NCBI RefSeq assembly: GCF_014191055.1
Contig: NZ_JACHWB010000001.1
Location: forward strand, 337,781 to 401,780
Length of the DNA stretch: 64,000 nt
Direction: 5' to 3'
Origin: Microvirga lupini
GTDB taxonomy: Bacteria; Pseudomonadota; Alphaproteobacteria; Rhizobiales; Beijerinckiaceae
The position numbers and the translations under genes are program-made. Every line of letters starts with the position of its first letter. Position 1 is the stretch's first letter. Positions 14,744-22,942 of this stretch are shown piece after piece. The notes under the pieces were generated by a model. It was given only the letters and a program-made list of their open reading frames with translations, had not been told where the DNA came from and ran no database searches.

Positions 14744-17545
14744 ATGGACGACCTTCTTCTTGAGTTTCTTACGGAGACCAACGAGCACCTCGAAACGGTC
14801 GACGTGGAGATGGTCCGTTTCGAGCAGGATCCGAACAACGAAGCGATCCTCAGCAATATCTTCCGGCTGGTTCATACCATCAAGGGGACCTGCGGCTTCC
14901 TTGGTCTGCCCCGGCTGGAGGCACTGGCTCATGCAGCTGAAACCCTTATGGGCAAGTTCCGCGATGGAATGCCGGTCACGACCCCTGCCGTATCCCTCAT
15001 CCTCAGCACCCTCGACCGCATCAAGGAAATCCTTGGGGAGCTTGAGCGTCAGGGTGCCGAGCCGGAAGGATCTGACGGCGATCTCATCCAGATGCTGGAC
15101 AAGATGGCCTCGCAGGAACCGCCTGTTCCCGAATCGGCTCCGGCTCCGCAGCCTGCGCAGAGCACAAGCACCGCGGTTTATCAGGTGCTTGAGAGAGAGC
15201 TGAAGCCTGGCGAGGTCTCACTCGACGAGTTGGAACGTGCTTTCCAGGAGGCGCCCGGTCCAGGGAAGGCCATGACCGCCGGCACCCTGACGTATCAGGT
15301 GCTTGAGCGGCCCCTGAAGCCGGGCGAAGTCTCATTGGATGAGCTGGAGCGCGCATTCCGCGACGCGCCAGGACCCGCCCCTCTTGTTATAGAAAAGCCT
15401 GCGGAGAAGACGTCCAGCGAAAAGCTCTCTGCTCCCGCGGCAGCACCTGCTGCACCTAAGAAGAATCCCGATTCGTCGGAAACCGGGGAGGGTGCGGAAG
15501 GTATCGCCGGTAAGGTTCAGACGATCCGCGTTAACGTGGATACCCTCGAACACCTCATGACGATGGTGTCCGAGCTTGTTCTCACCCGGAACCAGCTGCT
15601 TGAGATTGCCCGACGCAGCTCGGAGGACCACGGTTACAAGGTCCCTCTGCAGCGTCTGTCGCAGGTCACGGCCGAGTTGCAGGACGGGGTTATGAAGACC
15701 CGGATGCAACCGATCGGAAATGCCTGGCAGAAGCTGCCGCGCGTTGTCCGCGACCTTTCGAACGAGCTTTCGAAGAAGATCGAGCTCGTGATGCAGGGCG
15801 CGGACACGGAGCTCGACCGGCAGGTCTTGGAGGTCATCAAGGATCCCCTCACTCACATGGTCCGCAACTCGGCTGACCATGGCATCGAGAACCCGTCTGA
15901 ACGAAAGGCTGCTGGTAAGCCGGAGAAGGGAACGATCCGCCTCAATGCCTATCACGAAGGCGGCTCAATCACGATCGAGATCGCCGACGATGGCAAGGGG
16001 TTGAACTTCGCGGCCATCAGGAAGAAAGCCGCCGAGCGCGGGATCGCAAACGACGCTGAATTGGAACGGATGAGCGATGCCCAGGTGGCGAAGTTCATCT
16101 TCCATCCTGGCTTCTCGACAGCCGCGAAGGTTACGTCCGTGTCGGGCCGCGGCGTCGGTATGGATGTGGTCAAAACCAATATCGAGCTGATCGGCGGAAC
16201 AGTGGACATCCGTTCCGAGCAGGGGCGGGGGACGACCTTCACGATCAAAATTCCGTTGACGTTGGCCATCGTGGCCGCGCTTATCGTGTCATCGAAGGAT
16301 CAGCGCTTCGCAATTCCCCAGGTGGCCGTATCGGAACTCGTCCGTGTATCGCCCTCTTCCGAGCATTCGATCGAGCGCATCAACGGAACGCCGATCCTCC
16401 GCCTGCGCGACCGGCTCCTGCCGATCGTCCCGCTCTCGAAGGTCATGGGCCTATCTGGCAATGAGGATGTCAACCACGGCTTCGTCGTGGTGACGCAGGT
16501 CGCGCATCAGCGGTTCGGCATTCTCGTCGACGGTGTATTCCACACTGAGGAAATCGTGGTGAAGCCGATGTCCTCGAAGCTGAGGCACATCCAGCTCTTC
16601 TCGGGCAACACCATCCTGGGCGACGGCGCTGTCGTGCTGATCATCGATCCCAACGGTCTCGCCCGCATGGTAGGCTCGGAATCGAACCAAAACGAGTTCC
16701 AGAGCGATGCGAGCCTCGAACAGGCGGTCGTTGCAGCAGACGAGATGACAAGTCTGCTGGTCTTCCGTGGCGGGAGCGAAAGCCTGAAGGCTGTTCCGCT
16801 TTCCCTGGTGACGCGTCTTGAAGAAATCGAAGCATCAACGATCGAGTGGTCGAGCGGTCGTCCGGTCGTTCAATATCGCGGGCGTCTGATGCCGCTGGTC
16901 TCCTGTGACGAAGAACTGACGATCAAGCGTGAGGGCATGCAGTCGCTGCTGGTGTTCTCAGACGGTGACGTGTCCATGGGCTTGGCCGTCGCCGAAATCG
17001 TCGACATCGTAGAGGACAAGCTCGATATCGAACTTCTCGCTGAGCGCTCCGACCTTGTCGGCTCTGCTGTCATCCGGGGGCGCACAACCGAGATCGTCAA
17101 TGTCGCCCATTATCTGCCGATGGTTCTTGAAACGTGGTCGCGCAGGGAGCGAAAGAGCGGTCTCGAGAGATCTCTGCTCCTCGTCGACAGCTCGACCTTC
17201 TTCCGGGACATGCTGGTTCCGGTTCTGAAGGCGTCGGGATATCGTGTCCATACGGCATCGACTGCCCAAGAAGCGGTTCGCCTGCTGTCCAACGGACTGC
17301 ATGTTGACGTGGTTGTCACGGATCTTGAACTTTCGGGACATTCCGGCTTTGCCTTGGTTGCGTCCCTGCGCGCCGACCCTCATCACAGTACGACGCATGT
17401 GATCGGCCTGACGGTCAAACCTGATCCACAGCAGATCGCCCTGGCAAGAAAGCTGAACATCTCCGAGATCGTTTCGAAGATCGATCGTCGGGGGCTGCTC
17501 TCCGCTCTCGCGGAGTTCAATGGAACGCTTGAAGAGGCTGCTTAA
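14744..17545 (+). CDS. cheA: Hybrid chemotaxis histidine kinase CheA with C-terminal receiver
   Basis: This 933-residue protein has a phosphotransfer domain with H44 in V-H-T-I-K-G, a linker, a dimerisation domain (about 255-330) and an ATPase domain with N-S-A-D-H-G-I and the G box G-R-G-V-G-M-D. Two CheW-like domains (about 490-650 and 665-800) and a receiver with the acidic site in V-V-T-D-L-E-L follow. The linker holds two near-identical 28-residue blocks at 146-173 and 184-211 (Y-Q-V-L-E-R...A-P-G-P). A second CheW-like domain and a fused receiver are not in enteric CheA. It phosphorylates CheY and CheB from membrane signalling arrays. It is the first gene of cheA-W-Y-Z, two bases before cheW. 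Confidence 0.95.
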   Translation: MDDLLLEFLTETNEHLETVDVEMVRFEQDPNNEAILSNIFRLVHTIKGTCGFLGLPRLEALAHAAETLMGKFRDGMPVTTPAVSLILSTLDRIKEILGELERQGAEPEGSDGDLIQMLDKMASQEPPVPESAPAPQPAQSTSTAVYQVLERELKPGEVSLDELERAFQEAPGPGKAMTAGTLTYQVLERPLKPGEVSLDELERAFRDAPGPAPLVIEKPAEKTSSEKLSAPAAAPAAPKKNPDSSETGEGAEGIAGKVQTIRVNVDTLEHLMTMVSELVLTRNQLLEIARRSSEDHGYKVPLQRLSQVTAELQDGVMKTRMQPIGNAWQKLPRVVRDLSNELSKKIELVMQGADTELDRQVLEVIKDPLTHMVRNSADHGIENPSERKAAGKPEKGTIRLNAYHEGGSITIEIADDGKGLNFAAIRKKAAERGIANDAELERMSDAQVAKFIFHPGFSTAAKVTSVSGRGVGMDVVKTNIELIGGTVDIRSEQGRGTTFTIKIPLTLAIVAALIVSSKDQRFAIPQVAVSELVRVSPSSEHSIERINGTPILRLRDRLLPIVPLSKVMGLSGNEDVNHGFVVVTQVAHQRFGILVDGVFHTEEIVVKPMSSKLRHIQLFSGNTILGDGAVVLIIDPNGLARMVGSESNQNEFQSDASLEQAVVAADEMTSLLVFRGGSESLKAVPLSLVTRLEEIEASTIEWSSGRPVVQYRGRLMPLVSCDEELTIKREGMQSLLVFSDGDVSMGLAVAEIVDIVEDKLDIELLAERSDLVGSAVIRGRTTEIVNVAHYLPMVLETWSRRERKSGLERSLLLVDSSTFFRDMLVPVLKASGYRVHTASTAQEAVRLLSNGLHVDVVVTDLELSGHSGFALVASLRADPHHSTTHVIGLTVKPDPQQIALARKLNISEIVSKIDRRGLLSALAEFNGTLEEAA

Positions 17546-17547
17546 TC

Positions 17548-18036
17548 ATGAAGCTCATCGACTCAACTCCCTCAGGGAACGTGAAAATTGCCTCCAAGCA
17601 GATGGAATTCGTGACAGTCACGGTTGCCGGACAGCTTCTGGGATTGCCGATCAGCCGCGTGCACGATGTCTTTGTCGTGAGCGAAATGACGACTGTTCCT
17701 CTTGCGCCTGGTGAAATTGCAGGACTGTTGAACCTGCGTGGCCGGGTTGTCACGGCGGTGTCTTTGCGCCGCCGCCTCGGGCTGGGCGATACCTACGAAG
17801 CCGGGCGGCGCATGGCGGTTGGTCTTGAGAATCAGGGCGAGGCTTATGGGCTGTTGGTGGACGAGGTCGGTGAGGTTCTCAAGCTCGACCCGGACGAGAT
17901 GCAGCCAAACCCAGTTCACATGGATCGGAGCTGGGTGGGGCTGTCGCAGGGAGTTCATCAGCTGCGGGACCAGCTGCTGATCGTGCTCGATGTGGACGCC
18001 GTTCTGGCCTTCGGGACTGAGCGTGAGGCTGCGTAA
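17548..18036 (+). CDS. cheW: Chemotaxis coupling protein CheW
   Basis: This 162-residue protein is a single CheW beta-barrel domain starting near residue 20. Typical blocks are L-G-L-P-I-S-R-V near 33, the N-L-R-G-R-V-V motif near 68, and V-D-E-V-G-E-V-L near 110. It bridges CheA and the chemoreceptors. The ATG follows the cheA stop after two bases, so the genes are coupled. No methyl-accepting receptor gene is in the window, so receptors must be encoded elsewhere. Confidence 0.95.
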   Translation: MKLIDSTPSGNVKIASKQMEFVTVTVAGQLLGLPISRVHDVFVVSEMTTVPLAPGEIAGLLNLRGRVVTAVSLRRRLGLGDTYEAGRRMAVGLENQGEAYGLLVDEVGEVLKLDPDEMQPNPVHMDRSWVGLSQGVHQLRDQLLIVLDVDAVLAFGTEREAA

Positions 18037-18095
18037 GCCGGAATCGTCGAACGTATGTGCTTCAATTCATATAAACAGGATACAGGAAGTTTGCC

Positions 18096-18479
18096 GTGAG
18101 CCTTGATCTATCTACCCCTGTTCTCATCGTTGACGACTACCAGACGATGCTGCGCATTATCCGCAACCTTCTGAAGCAGATCGGCTTCAACGACGTCGAC
18201 GAGGCGAAGGACGGCTCGGAGGCTCTGGGCAAGCTCAAGGAGAAGAAGTACGGGCTGGTGATCTCCGACTGGAATATGGCGCCCATGACCGGCTTCGAGC
18301 TTCTGCAGCAGGTGCGGGCCGACGCGGAGCTGGGCAGCCTGCCGTTCATCATGATCACCGCCGAGGCCAAGACCGAGAACGTGGTGGCGGCCAAGCAGGC
18401 CGGCGTCAACAACTACATCGTCAAGCCCTTCAACGCCGATACCCTGCGCTCGAAGATCAGCGCTGTCTTTGGCGCCTGA
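18096..18479 (+). CDS. cheY: Chemotaxis response regulator CheY
   Basis: This 127-residue receiver has acidic residues D13-D14 in I-V-D-D-Y, a phospho-acceptor Asp in V-I-S-D-W-N-M, the switch Thr in M-I-T-A-E-A, and Lys in I-V-K-P-F. The W-N-M-x-P-M-T-G sequence is characteristic of CheY that acts on the motor. The start is GTG 18096, seven bases after a CAGGAAG site. It sits between cheW and cheZ, so it is most likely the CheY that binds FliM and is dephosphorylated by CheZ. A second CheY is encoded at 57720. Confidence 0.95.
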   Translation: MSLDLSTPVLIVDDYQTMLRIIRNLLKQIGFNDVDEAKDGSEALGKLKEKKYGLVISDWNMAPMTGFELLQQVRADAELGSLPFIMITAEAKTENVVAAKQAGVNNYIVKPFNADTLRSKISAVFGA

Positions 18480-18499
18480 GCGGAACGAGGGCGACGGTC

Positions 18500-19201
18500 A
18501 TGAACTATAGAAAGAGCTACCGCATCGAGGCAAACTTTGGGGGTGTTTCGCAGGATGAGGGAACCCTGGAGCGTCATTCCGAAGTGATGGGAATGCTGGC
18601 CGCGATCAGGGAATCAATCGTTCCCGCGAAGGAGATATCGACTTCTCTTCTGGAGGAGCATCGCCGTGACATGCAGGAGGCACTTCGCCTGAAATCCGAG
18701 CTCGATTCGATCTACGAAGCCATCGAGCGCACGAAGAGAGAGATCGCCACTCTCCGATATGCCGGGGCTCAGGGAAAAGAGATTACCCGGGTCACGGATG
18801 AACTCGGCGCCATCGTCACTGGAACGGAAACAGCCACGAACTCCATTCTGGCAGCGGCGGAAAGAATCGATGAGCTCTCCAGCAACCTCTCCTCCCGATT
18901 GATTGGAAGTGATCAGGATATCGCTCGCGAGATTCTCGATCACGTGATCAGCATCTTCGAGGCCTGCAATTTCCAGGACATTACAGGCCAGCGCATCAGC
19001 AAGGTTGTCGGCGCCATGAAGTTCGTTGAGGAGCGTGTCCATCACATGATGGAGATCTGGGGTGGAATGGAGAGCTTCAAAGATATCGAAACCATCGATG
19101 ATCCAAAGCGCCAGGGAGAGAAGGCGCTCCTGAATGGGCCTGCTCTGGCTTATGATAACGGTGTCACATCCCAGGATGCCATTGACGCGTTGTTCAACTG
19201 A
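18500..19201 (+). CDS. cheZ: CheY-P phosphatase CheZ
   Basis: This 233-residue, mostly helical protein carries the CheZ signature F-Q-D-I-T-G-Q-R-I-S-K near residue 160, in which the Gln enters the CheY active site. It ends in an amphipathic tail, D-A-I-D-A-L-F-N, that matches the C-terminal CheY-binding peptide. It speeds dephosphorylation of CheY-P. It follows cheY by 20 bp and is the last gene before a strong terminator. The long N-terminal helical region (about 20-140) fits the four-helix-bundle dimer. Confidence 0.9.
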   Translation: MNYRKSYRIEANFGGVSQDEGTLERHSEVMGMLAAIRESIVPAKEISTSLLEEHRRDMQEALRLKSELDSIYEAIERTKREIATLRYAGAQGKEITRVTDELGAIVTGTETATNSILAAAERIDELSSNLSSRLIGSDQDIAREILDHVISIFEACNFQDITGQRISKVVGAMKFVEERVHHMMEIWGGMESFKDIETIDDPKRQGEKALLNGPALAYDNGVTSQDAIDALFN

Positions 19202-19235
19202 CCTAAGTTGAGCGGCAGGCGAGATTATGATCCCA

Positions 19236-19267
19236 AAGAAGCCCAGCCATTGCAGGCTGGGCTTCTT
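19236..19267 (+). terminator. Strong terminator after cheZ
   Basis: A perfect 13-bp stem (AAGAAGCCCAGCC with its complement) encloses a six-base loop ATTGCA 34 bp after the cheZ stop. Because the arms begin with A residues and end with T residues, it can also work for the convergent gene ending at 19392. Confidence 0.9.
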
Positions 19268-19391
19268 ATGTAAAACAGGCAAAACTTACCGGAGGTTCCA
19301 GAGCATTTCTTCGGCGAAGTGGATCCGGTTCGCCGTCAAACAATGCGACAAATCCAGAAGGAGAGATGACTCCACGCAAGTGGAAGCAGCT

Positions 19392-22151
19392 CTAGCGTAG
19401 AAGATCCTGTACCTGTTGCGAAGCAATAAGGTTCATAAGCCTCTTCAAGCCCTCCTCCGTCATTGCGAGAATCACGCCTCCGCACAGTTCAGATGTGCCG
19501 GTGTAAAACTTATAGTTCAACACATTTGCAGGCTTGAGACCGCTCGTGCCATTTGAGAGGAAGCCCTGCATGGATCCGGCTCGGCCAGCATGCCCGTTCT
19601 GAACCGTGAAGCCGGAAAAACTCCCTTTGACAGCATGAGGAATGACCCGCAACCTGTCCCGCTTATGAAAGGCTATGGCGAGACTGCTGTTCGCAAGGGC
19701 GACAGCAATATTGTCTTCGAAGTGAAGGTTGGCCTCAGTACTAACGTTGCTTTGAGACGATTGAAAACGATCGAAGATAGCGATTGCGTTCATGTCGTCC
19801 AGGCATACGAAAATGCGAGAATGCTTGTAGCAAGGGCCATGCACATTTGTTTCCACGCAGATTGCCTTCGCCTTGTCGAGCGTGAGTTCTGCCTCAACCC
19901 AGCCGAAGCCTGCAGTTTGCTCGCGAGAATCCGGAAAAGCCACATTGTGAGCCCTGGACGAAAGCAGATACTGGCGCACGGGGCCTGACTCCAGAGTCCC
20001 TGACCCGCCTGGATCCGTGATCCACCTTACTCCGCGAGCAGAGTAGACGAAGGAGGTGCAGTCGTGGTGCCCACTGTCATGCTGTTGCTCGCAAATTGAG
20101 GCGCAGAGAAAGCTCCAATCCGGCCTCTGTACGTAATTTCGGAAGGCAATAAGACCCGCATGATCCGATATATGGAGCCTTGGACCCAAAGGATATGCCA
20201 GTTCCTCCGCAAGGGCCCGATCCGACAGGAGATGTCTGCCATACCCGGAGATGAGGCGGCGGAACCAGGAGGCATGATGGAGTTTGCGCGGAGTATCCCC
20301 GAATGGAGCAAGCATGCCGGCCGGGTCGGTAACCGCCACGAGAGATCGTAAACTGTCTCCGAGCCGAGCACTGAGAAGCTTCCCAAGATCTTCAGCCTCA
20401 CGATGATCCTTGAGATGCTCAGCGAGGATCATGGCAATGGAGATCGCTTCCAACCGGTAATGCTGAGACTGCTCATTCGACGAACCATGGGAGACGAGGA
20501 GATGGGCGAATCCGTCTCGCAAATGAACCAGAGCTACGGACTTCCAATAAGGAGAAAGAGCAAAGTTTCCGAGGCCAAACGATGTGCTCAGAAGAGCGCA
20601 GGCGATCCGCACCTGCAGAATGGAATGCAGAAAGATGTTCTGGCTCAGAATCTCGGCGAGCGCGAAACTATGCAGAACGACCTCTGCAACCAATATGCTC
20701 AGCTTTTCAGGCGGTGTGCTCTTGGACGAAGCCGAGACTGCGAGCAGCCGGAGCAGAACCTCTGTGCGTATAGCAACGGATGCAGGATAGGCGCTCAGAG
20801 GATCCTTTGTGTGACCTGAAGGATTGGCGCGCGACCAGGATAAGGCGAGATCCACGGCTCTGTTCACCTCGCGCGCGCCCTGCTCGCGAACTAGATCTAG
20901 CAGCCAGGACAAGGAATGGTATTCGAGGCGCCATGCGGGTGACTGATAAGGATCTTCGGTCCAGTCCGGCACCGAGGGCAAAGACCATGCCTGAAAGCTG
21001 CCGAGAGCCAGTTGATTTCCGGCAAGGGCTGCCGATTGGCCTTGCTGAACCGCTTGCAGCTTATCGTAGATGGTGGGGGCCGCCGCCAGGGTCTGTCGAT
21101 CGATCAGACCGTCGATCAGGTTCGCATTGCTGATTTTCTCCCTGGAGCCAGGGTCCGGCCGAAGCCGCTTGAAGACTTCACCGACAAGAGTCGAAGAGTC
21201 CAGGGGTTCTTCGGTAAGGATGCTTTCGAGAAGGAGATCGTCGTCCAAAGATGTCTCAAGCGGCGTCACGAGGCTGATCTCTGCTTCCTCGCGCCAGACC
21301 TGGAAGCCGAGGTCCACTGTCACGGCTTGGTGTGGCGGAGTGAGCTCAAGCGTGAAGCGCCGCGTCTGCCGGTTCACGGGAATGTCGATGTAGGTTCCGA
21401 CTACAGGCGAGGTCGGCAGATCGTCGGGCGAGGCGACTATTTCTCCCTGTCTGTTGCGGAAGATGACGCGCGCCAAGGCTCCCTCGGAGCCTACATTCTG
21501 ATTGATCAGCTGACCGCGGACAAAAAGTCTCTTGGCTGGGACAACTCCATAGGTCAGCCATGCTGGTTCAGTCTTCAGCCGCACCCAGGAGCGTCGAGGG
21601 TCATTCAAAGCTTGAGAGCCAGCTGCAGGGCTCGAATTGGCTTGAGTATCGTCGTTCGTAAGCCGGGAGGCCAGCAGAAGCTTAGGGTCGAGAATCGTGA
21701 ATGGATGCGAGTTGCGCCAACTGCGGATAGTGACCGAAATGTGCTTCGTCGGAGAAGGAACTAGAAAAGTGCAATGAACCCTTCCAACATGTGCCAGATC
21801 GCCGCTCCGGTTGTAGTAATCGGGTCCTGGAATGTGGCAGCTTTGAGGGTCGATTTGAGCCCTGGTCAGACCCGGAACGTAGGCAAAGTCGATGCTTGAT
21901 CCATCCTCGGTCAGGAAGTCGACCCCAACGACTGCGAAATCATGTGCTGCCCGGCTTTTCTCCTCAGGGTGCCAACCGATCTGGAAAGTGAGCTCACACC
22001 ATTCGTCCTGTGGCAGATCCCTGAAGTCGAGCGTGGTTCGTGACCAGCGGTTCTGATTGGAAACAACGAATTGCCGTGTGCCTGCTTCTTCCTGAATTGC
22101 CTCGTCGCCGCGTATCCTAGGCGTCGGAAGGATCTGTCTGACATCGGCCAT
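19392..22151 (-). CDS. Large heparinase II/III-like protein
   Basis: This 919-residue protein has an N-terminal region of about 320 residues that looks like one or two beta-sandwich modules. A helical part (about 340-620) follows, as in the alpha/alpha toroid of polysaccharide lyases. The C-terminal beta-domain carries the heparinase II/III pattern H-H-D-C-T-S-F near 690, then D-P-G-G-S-G and S-S-R-A-H-N. The usual family size is 550-700, so the N-terminal part is an extension. No signal peptide is visible, so export by the general route is doubtful. It is a single gene between cheZ and fixJ. The substrate, perhaps an acidic surface polysaccharide, is unknown, and no ribosome-binding site is seen at the start. 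Confidence 0.75.
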   Translation of the reverse strand: MADVRQILPTPRIRGDEAIQEEAGTRQFVVSNQNRWSRTTLDFRDLPQDEWCELTFQIGWHPEEKSRAAHDFAVVGVDFLTEDGSSIDFAYVPGLTRAQIDPQSCHIPGPDYYNRSGDLAHVGRVHCTFLVPSPTKHISVTIRSWRNSHPFTILDPKLLLASRLTNDDTQANSSPAAGSQALNDPRRSWVRLKTEPAWLTYGVVPAKRLFVRGQLINQNVGSEGALARVIFRNRQGEIVASPDDLPTSPVVGTYIDIPVNRQTRRFTLELTPPHQAVTVDLGFQVWREEAEISLVTPLETSLDDDLLLESILTEEPLDSSTLVGEVFKRLRPDPGSREKISNANLIDGLIDRQTLAAAPTIYDKLQAVQQGQSAALAGNQLALGSFQAWSLPSVPDWTEDPYQSPAWRLEYHSLSWLLDLVREQGAREVNRAVDLALSWSRANPSGHTKDPLSAYPASVAIRTEVLLRLLAVSASSKSTPPEKLSILVAEVVLHSFALAEILSQNIFLHSILQVRIACALLSTSFGLGNFALSPYWKSVALVHLRDGFAHLLVSHGSSNEQSQHYRLEAISIAMILAEHLKDHREAEDLGKLLSARLGDSLRSLVAVTDPAGMLAPFGDTPRKLHHASWFRRLISGYGRHLLSDRALAEELAYPLGPRLHISDHAGLIAFRNYVQRPDWSFLCASICEQQHDSGHHDCTSFVYSARGVRWITDPGGSGTLESGPVRQYLLSSRAHNVAFPDSREQTAGFGWVEAELTLDKAKAICVETNVHGPCYKHSRIFVCLDDMNAIAIFDRFQSSQSNVSTEANLHFEDNIAVALANSSLAIAFHKRDRLRVIPHAVKGSFSGFTVQNGHAGRAGSMQGFLSNGTSGLKPANVLNYKFYTGTSELCGGVILAMTEEGLKRLMNLIASQQVQDLLR

Positions 22152-22321
22152 GGAGGCACCAAAGTTCTAGGTTGGAAGGGTGGTCGAGGGGGTTGCCTTA
22201 CAAGCTTGCAGAGTCAGCGGTCTATCAGGCCTTGTTGACTTCTTGCAGGGGCGGCAGTCGTTTGACTTCCGATCTCCCGTCAGCAGAGTGGCCTGAGCTA
22301 TGATATCGTCCGCTGGCGGGT

Positions 22322-22942
22322 TCAATGCCCTGTTGCGACCTCCAGAAACAGGGCCATGCGGATCAGTTCGGAAAGGCTCTTCGCTTCCATCTTGGCCATG
22401 ACGTTCGACCGGTGAATCTCGACCGTGCGGATGCTGATGTTCAGCTCGTGAGCGATCATCTTGTTGGCCTTGCCCGCAACCAAGCCGTCCAGCACCTGCC
22501 GCTCCCGCTGTGAGAGAGACTGAAGCCGTGCCTGAGTTCTGAGGAGTTCCTGATTCCTCCGAACGCTCTTCTCGTCACAGACCAGCGCAAAGCGGACCAC
22601 CTCCAGGAAGCGGTCTTCGCGGAACGGTTTTTCGAGAAAGTCGATGGCTCCTGTCTTCATGGCTTCCACGGCTAGTGGAATGTCGGCATGACCCGTCATG
22701 ACAATGACAGGGACATTCAGCCCACGCGCGTTGAGGCGCCGAATGAATTCCAGGCCATCGATGCCGGGCATCCGCACATCTGTAACAATGCAACACTGCC
22801 CTGGGTCGCTGACCTCGTCGAGGAAGGCTTTGGCGGACTCATATAGGCGAACATTCAGGCCAGCCGATACCAGCAGAAAGGAGAGGGCCTTTCGCACTCC
22901 GACGTCATCATCCACCACATACACGATCGGCGTGTTCGACAC
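22322..22942 (-). CDS. fixJ: FixJ-type response regulator
   Basis: This 206-residue protein joins a receiver domain (D55 phospho-acceptor in V-T-D-V-R-M-P-G, K in L-E-K-P-F) to a LuxR-type helix-turn-helix domain (S-Q-R-E-R-Q-V-L near 147 and [10 protein letters not shown] near 172). This layout is that of FixJ, which switches on fixK and nitrogen-fixation or microaerobic genes when FixL signals low oxygen. Its ATG lies 35 bp inside the end of fixL. No fixK is present in the window, so the target genes are elsewhere. Confidence 0.88.
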   Translation of the reverse strand: MSNTPIVYVVDDDVGVRKALSFLLVSAGLNVRLYESAKAFLDEVSDPGQCCIVTDVRMPGIDGLEFIRRLNARGLNVPVIVMTGHADIPLAVEAMKTGAIDFLEKPFREDRFLEVVRFALVCDEKSVRRNQELLRTQARLQSLSQRERQVLDGLVAGKANKMIAHELNISIRTVEIHRSNVMAKMEAKSLSELIRMALFLEVATGH

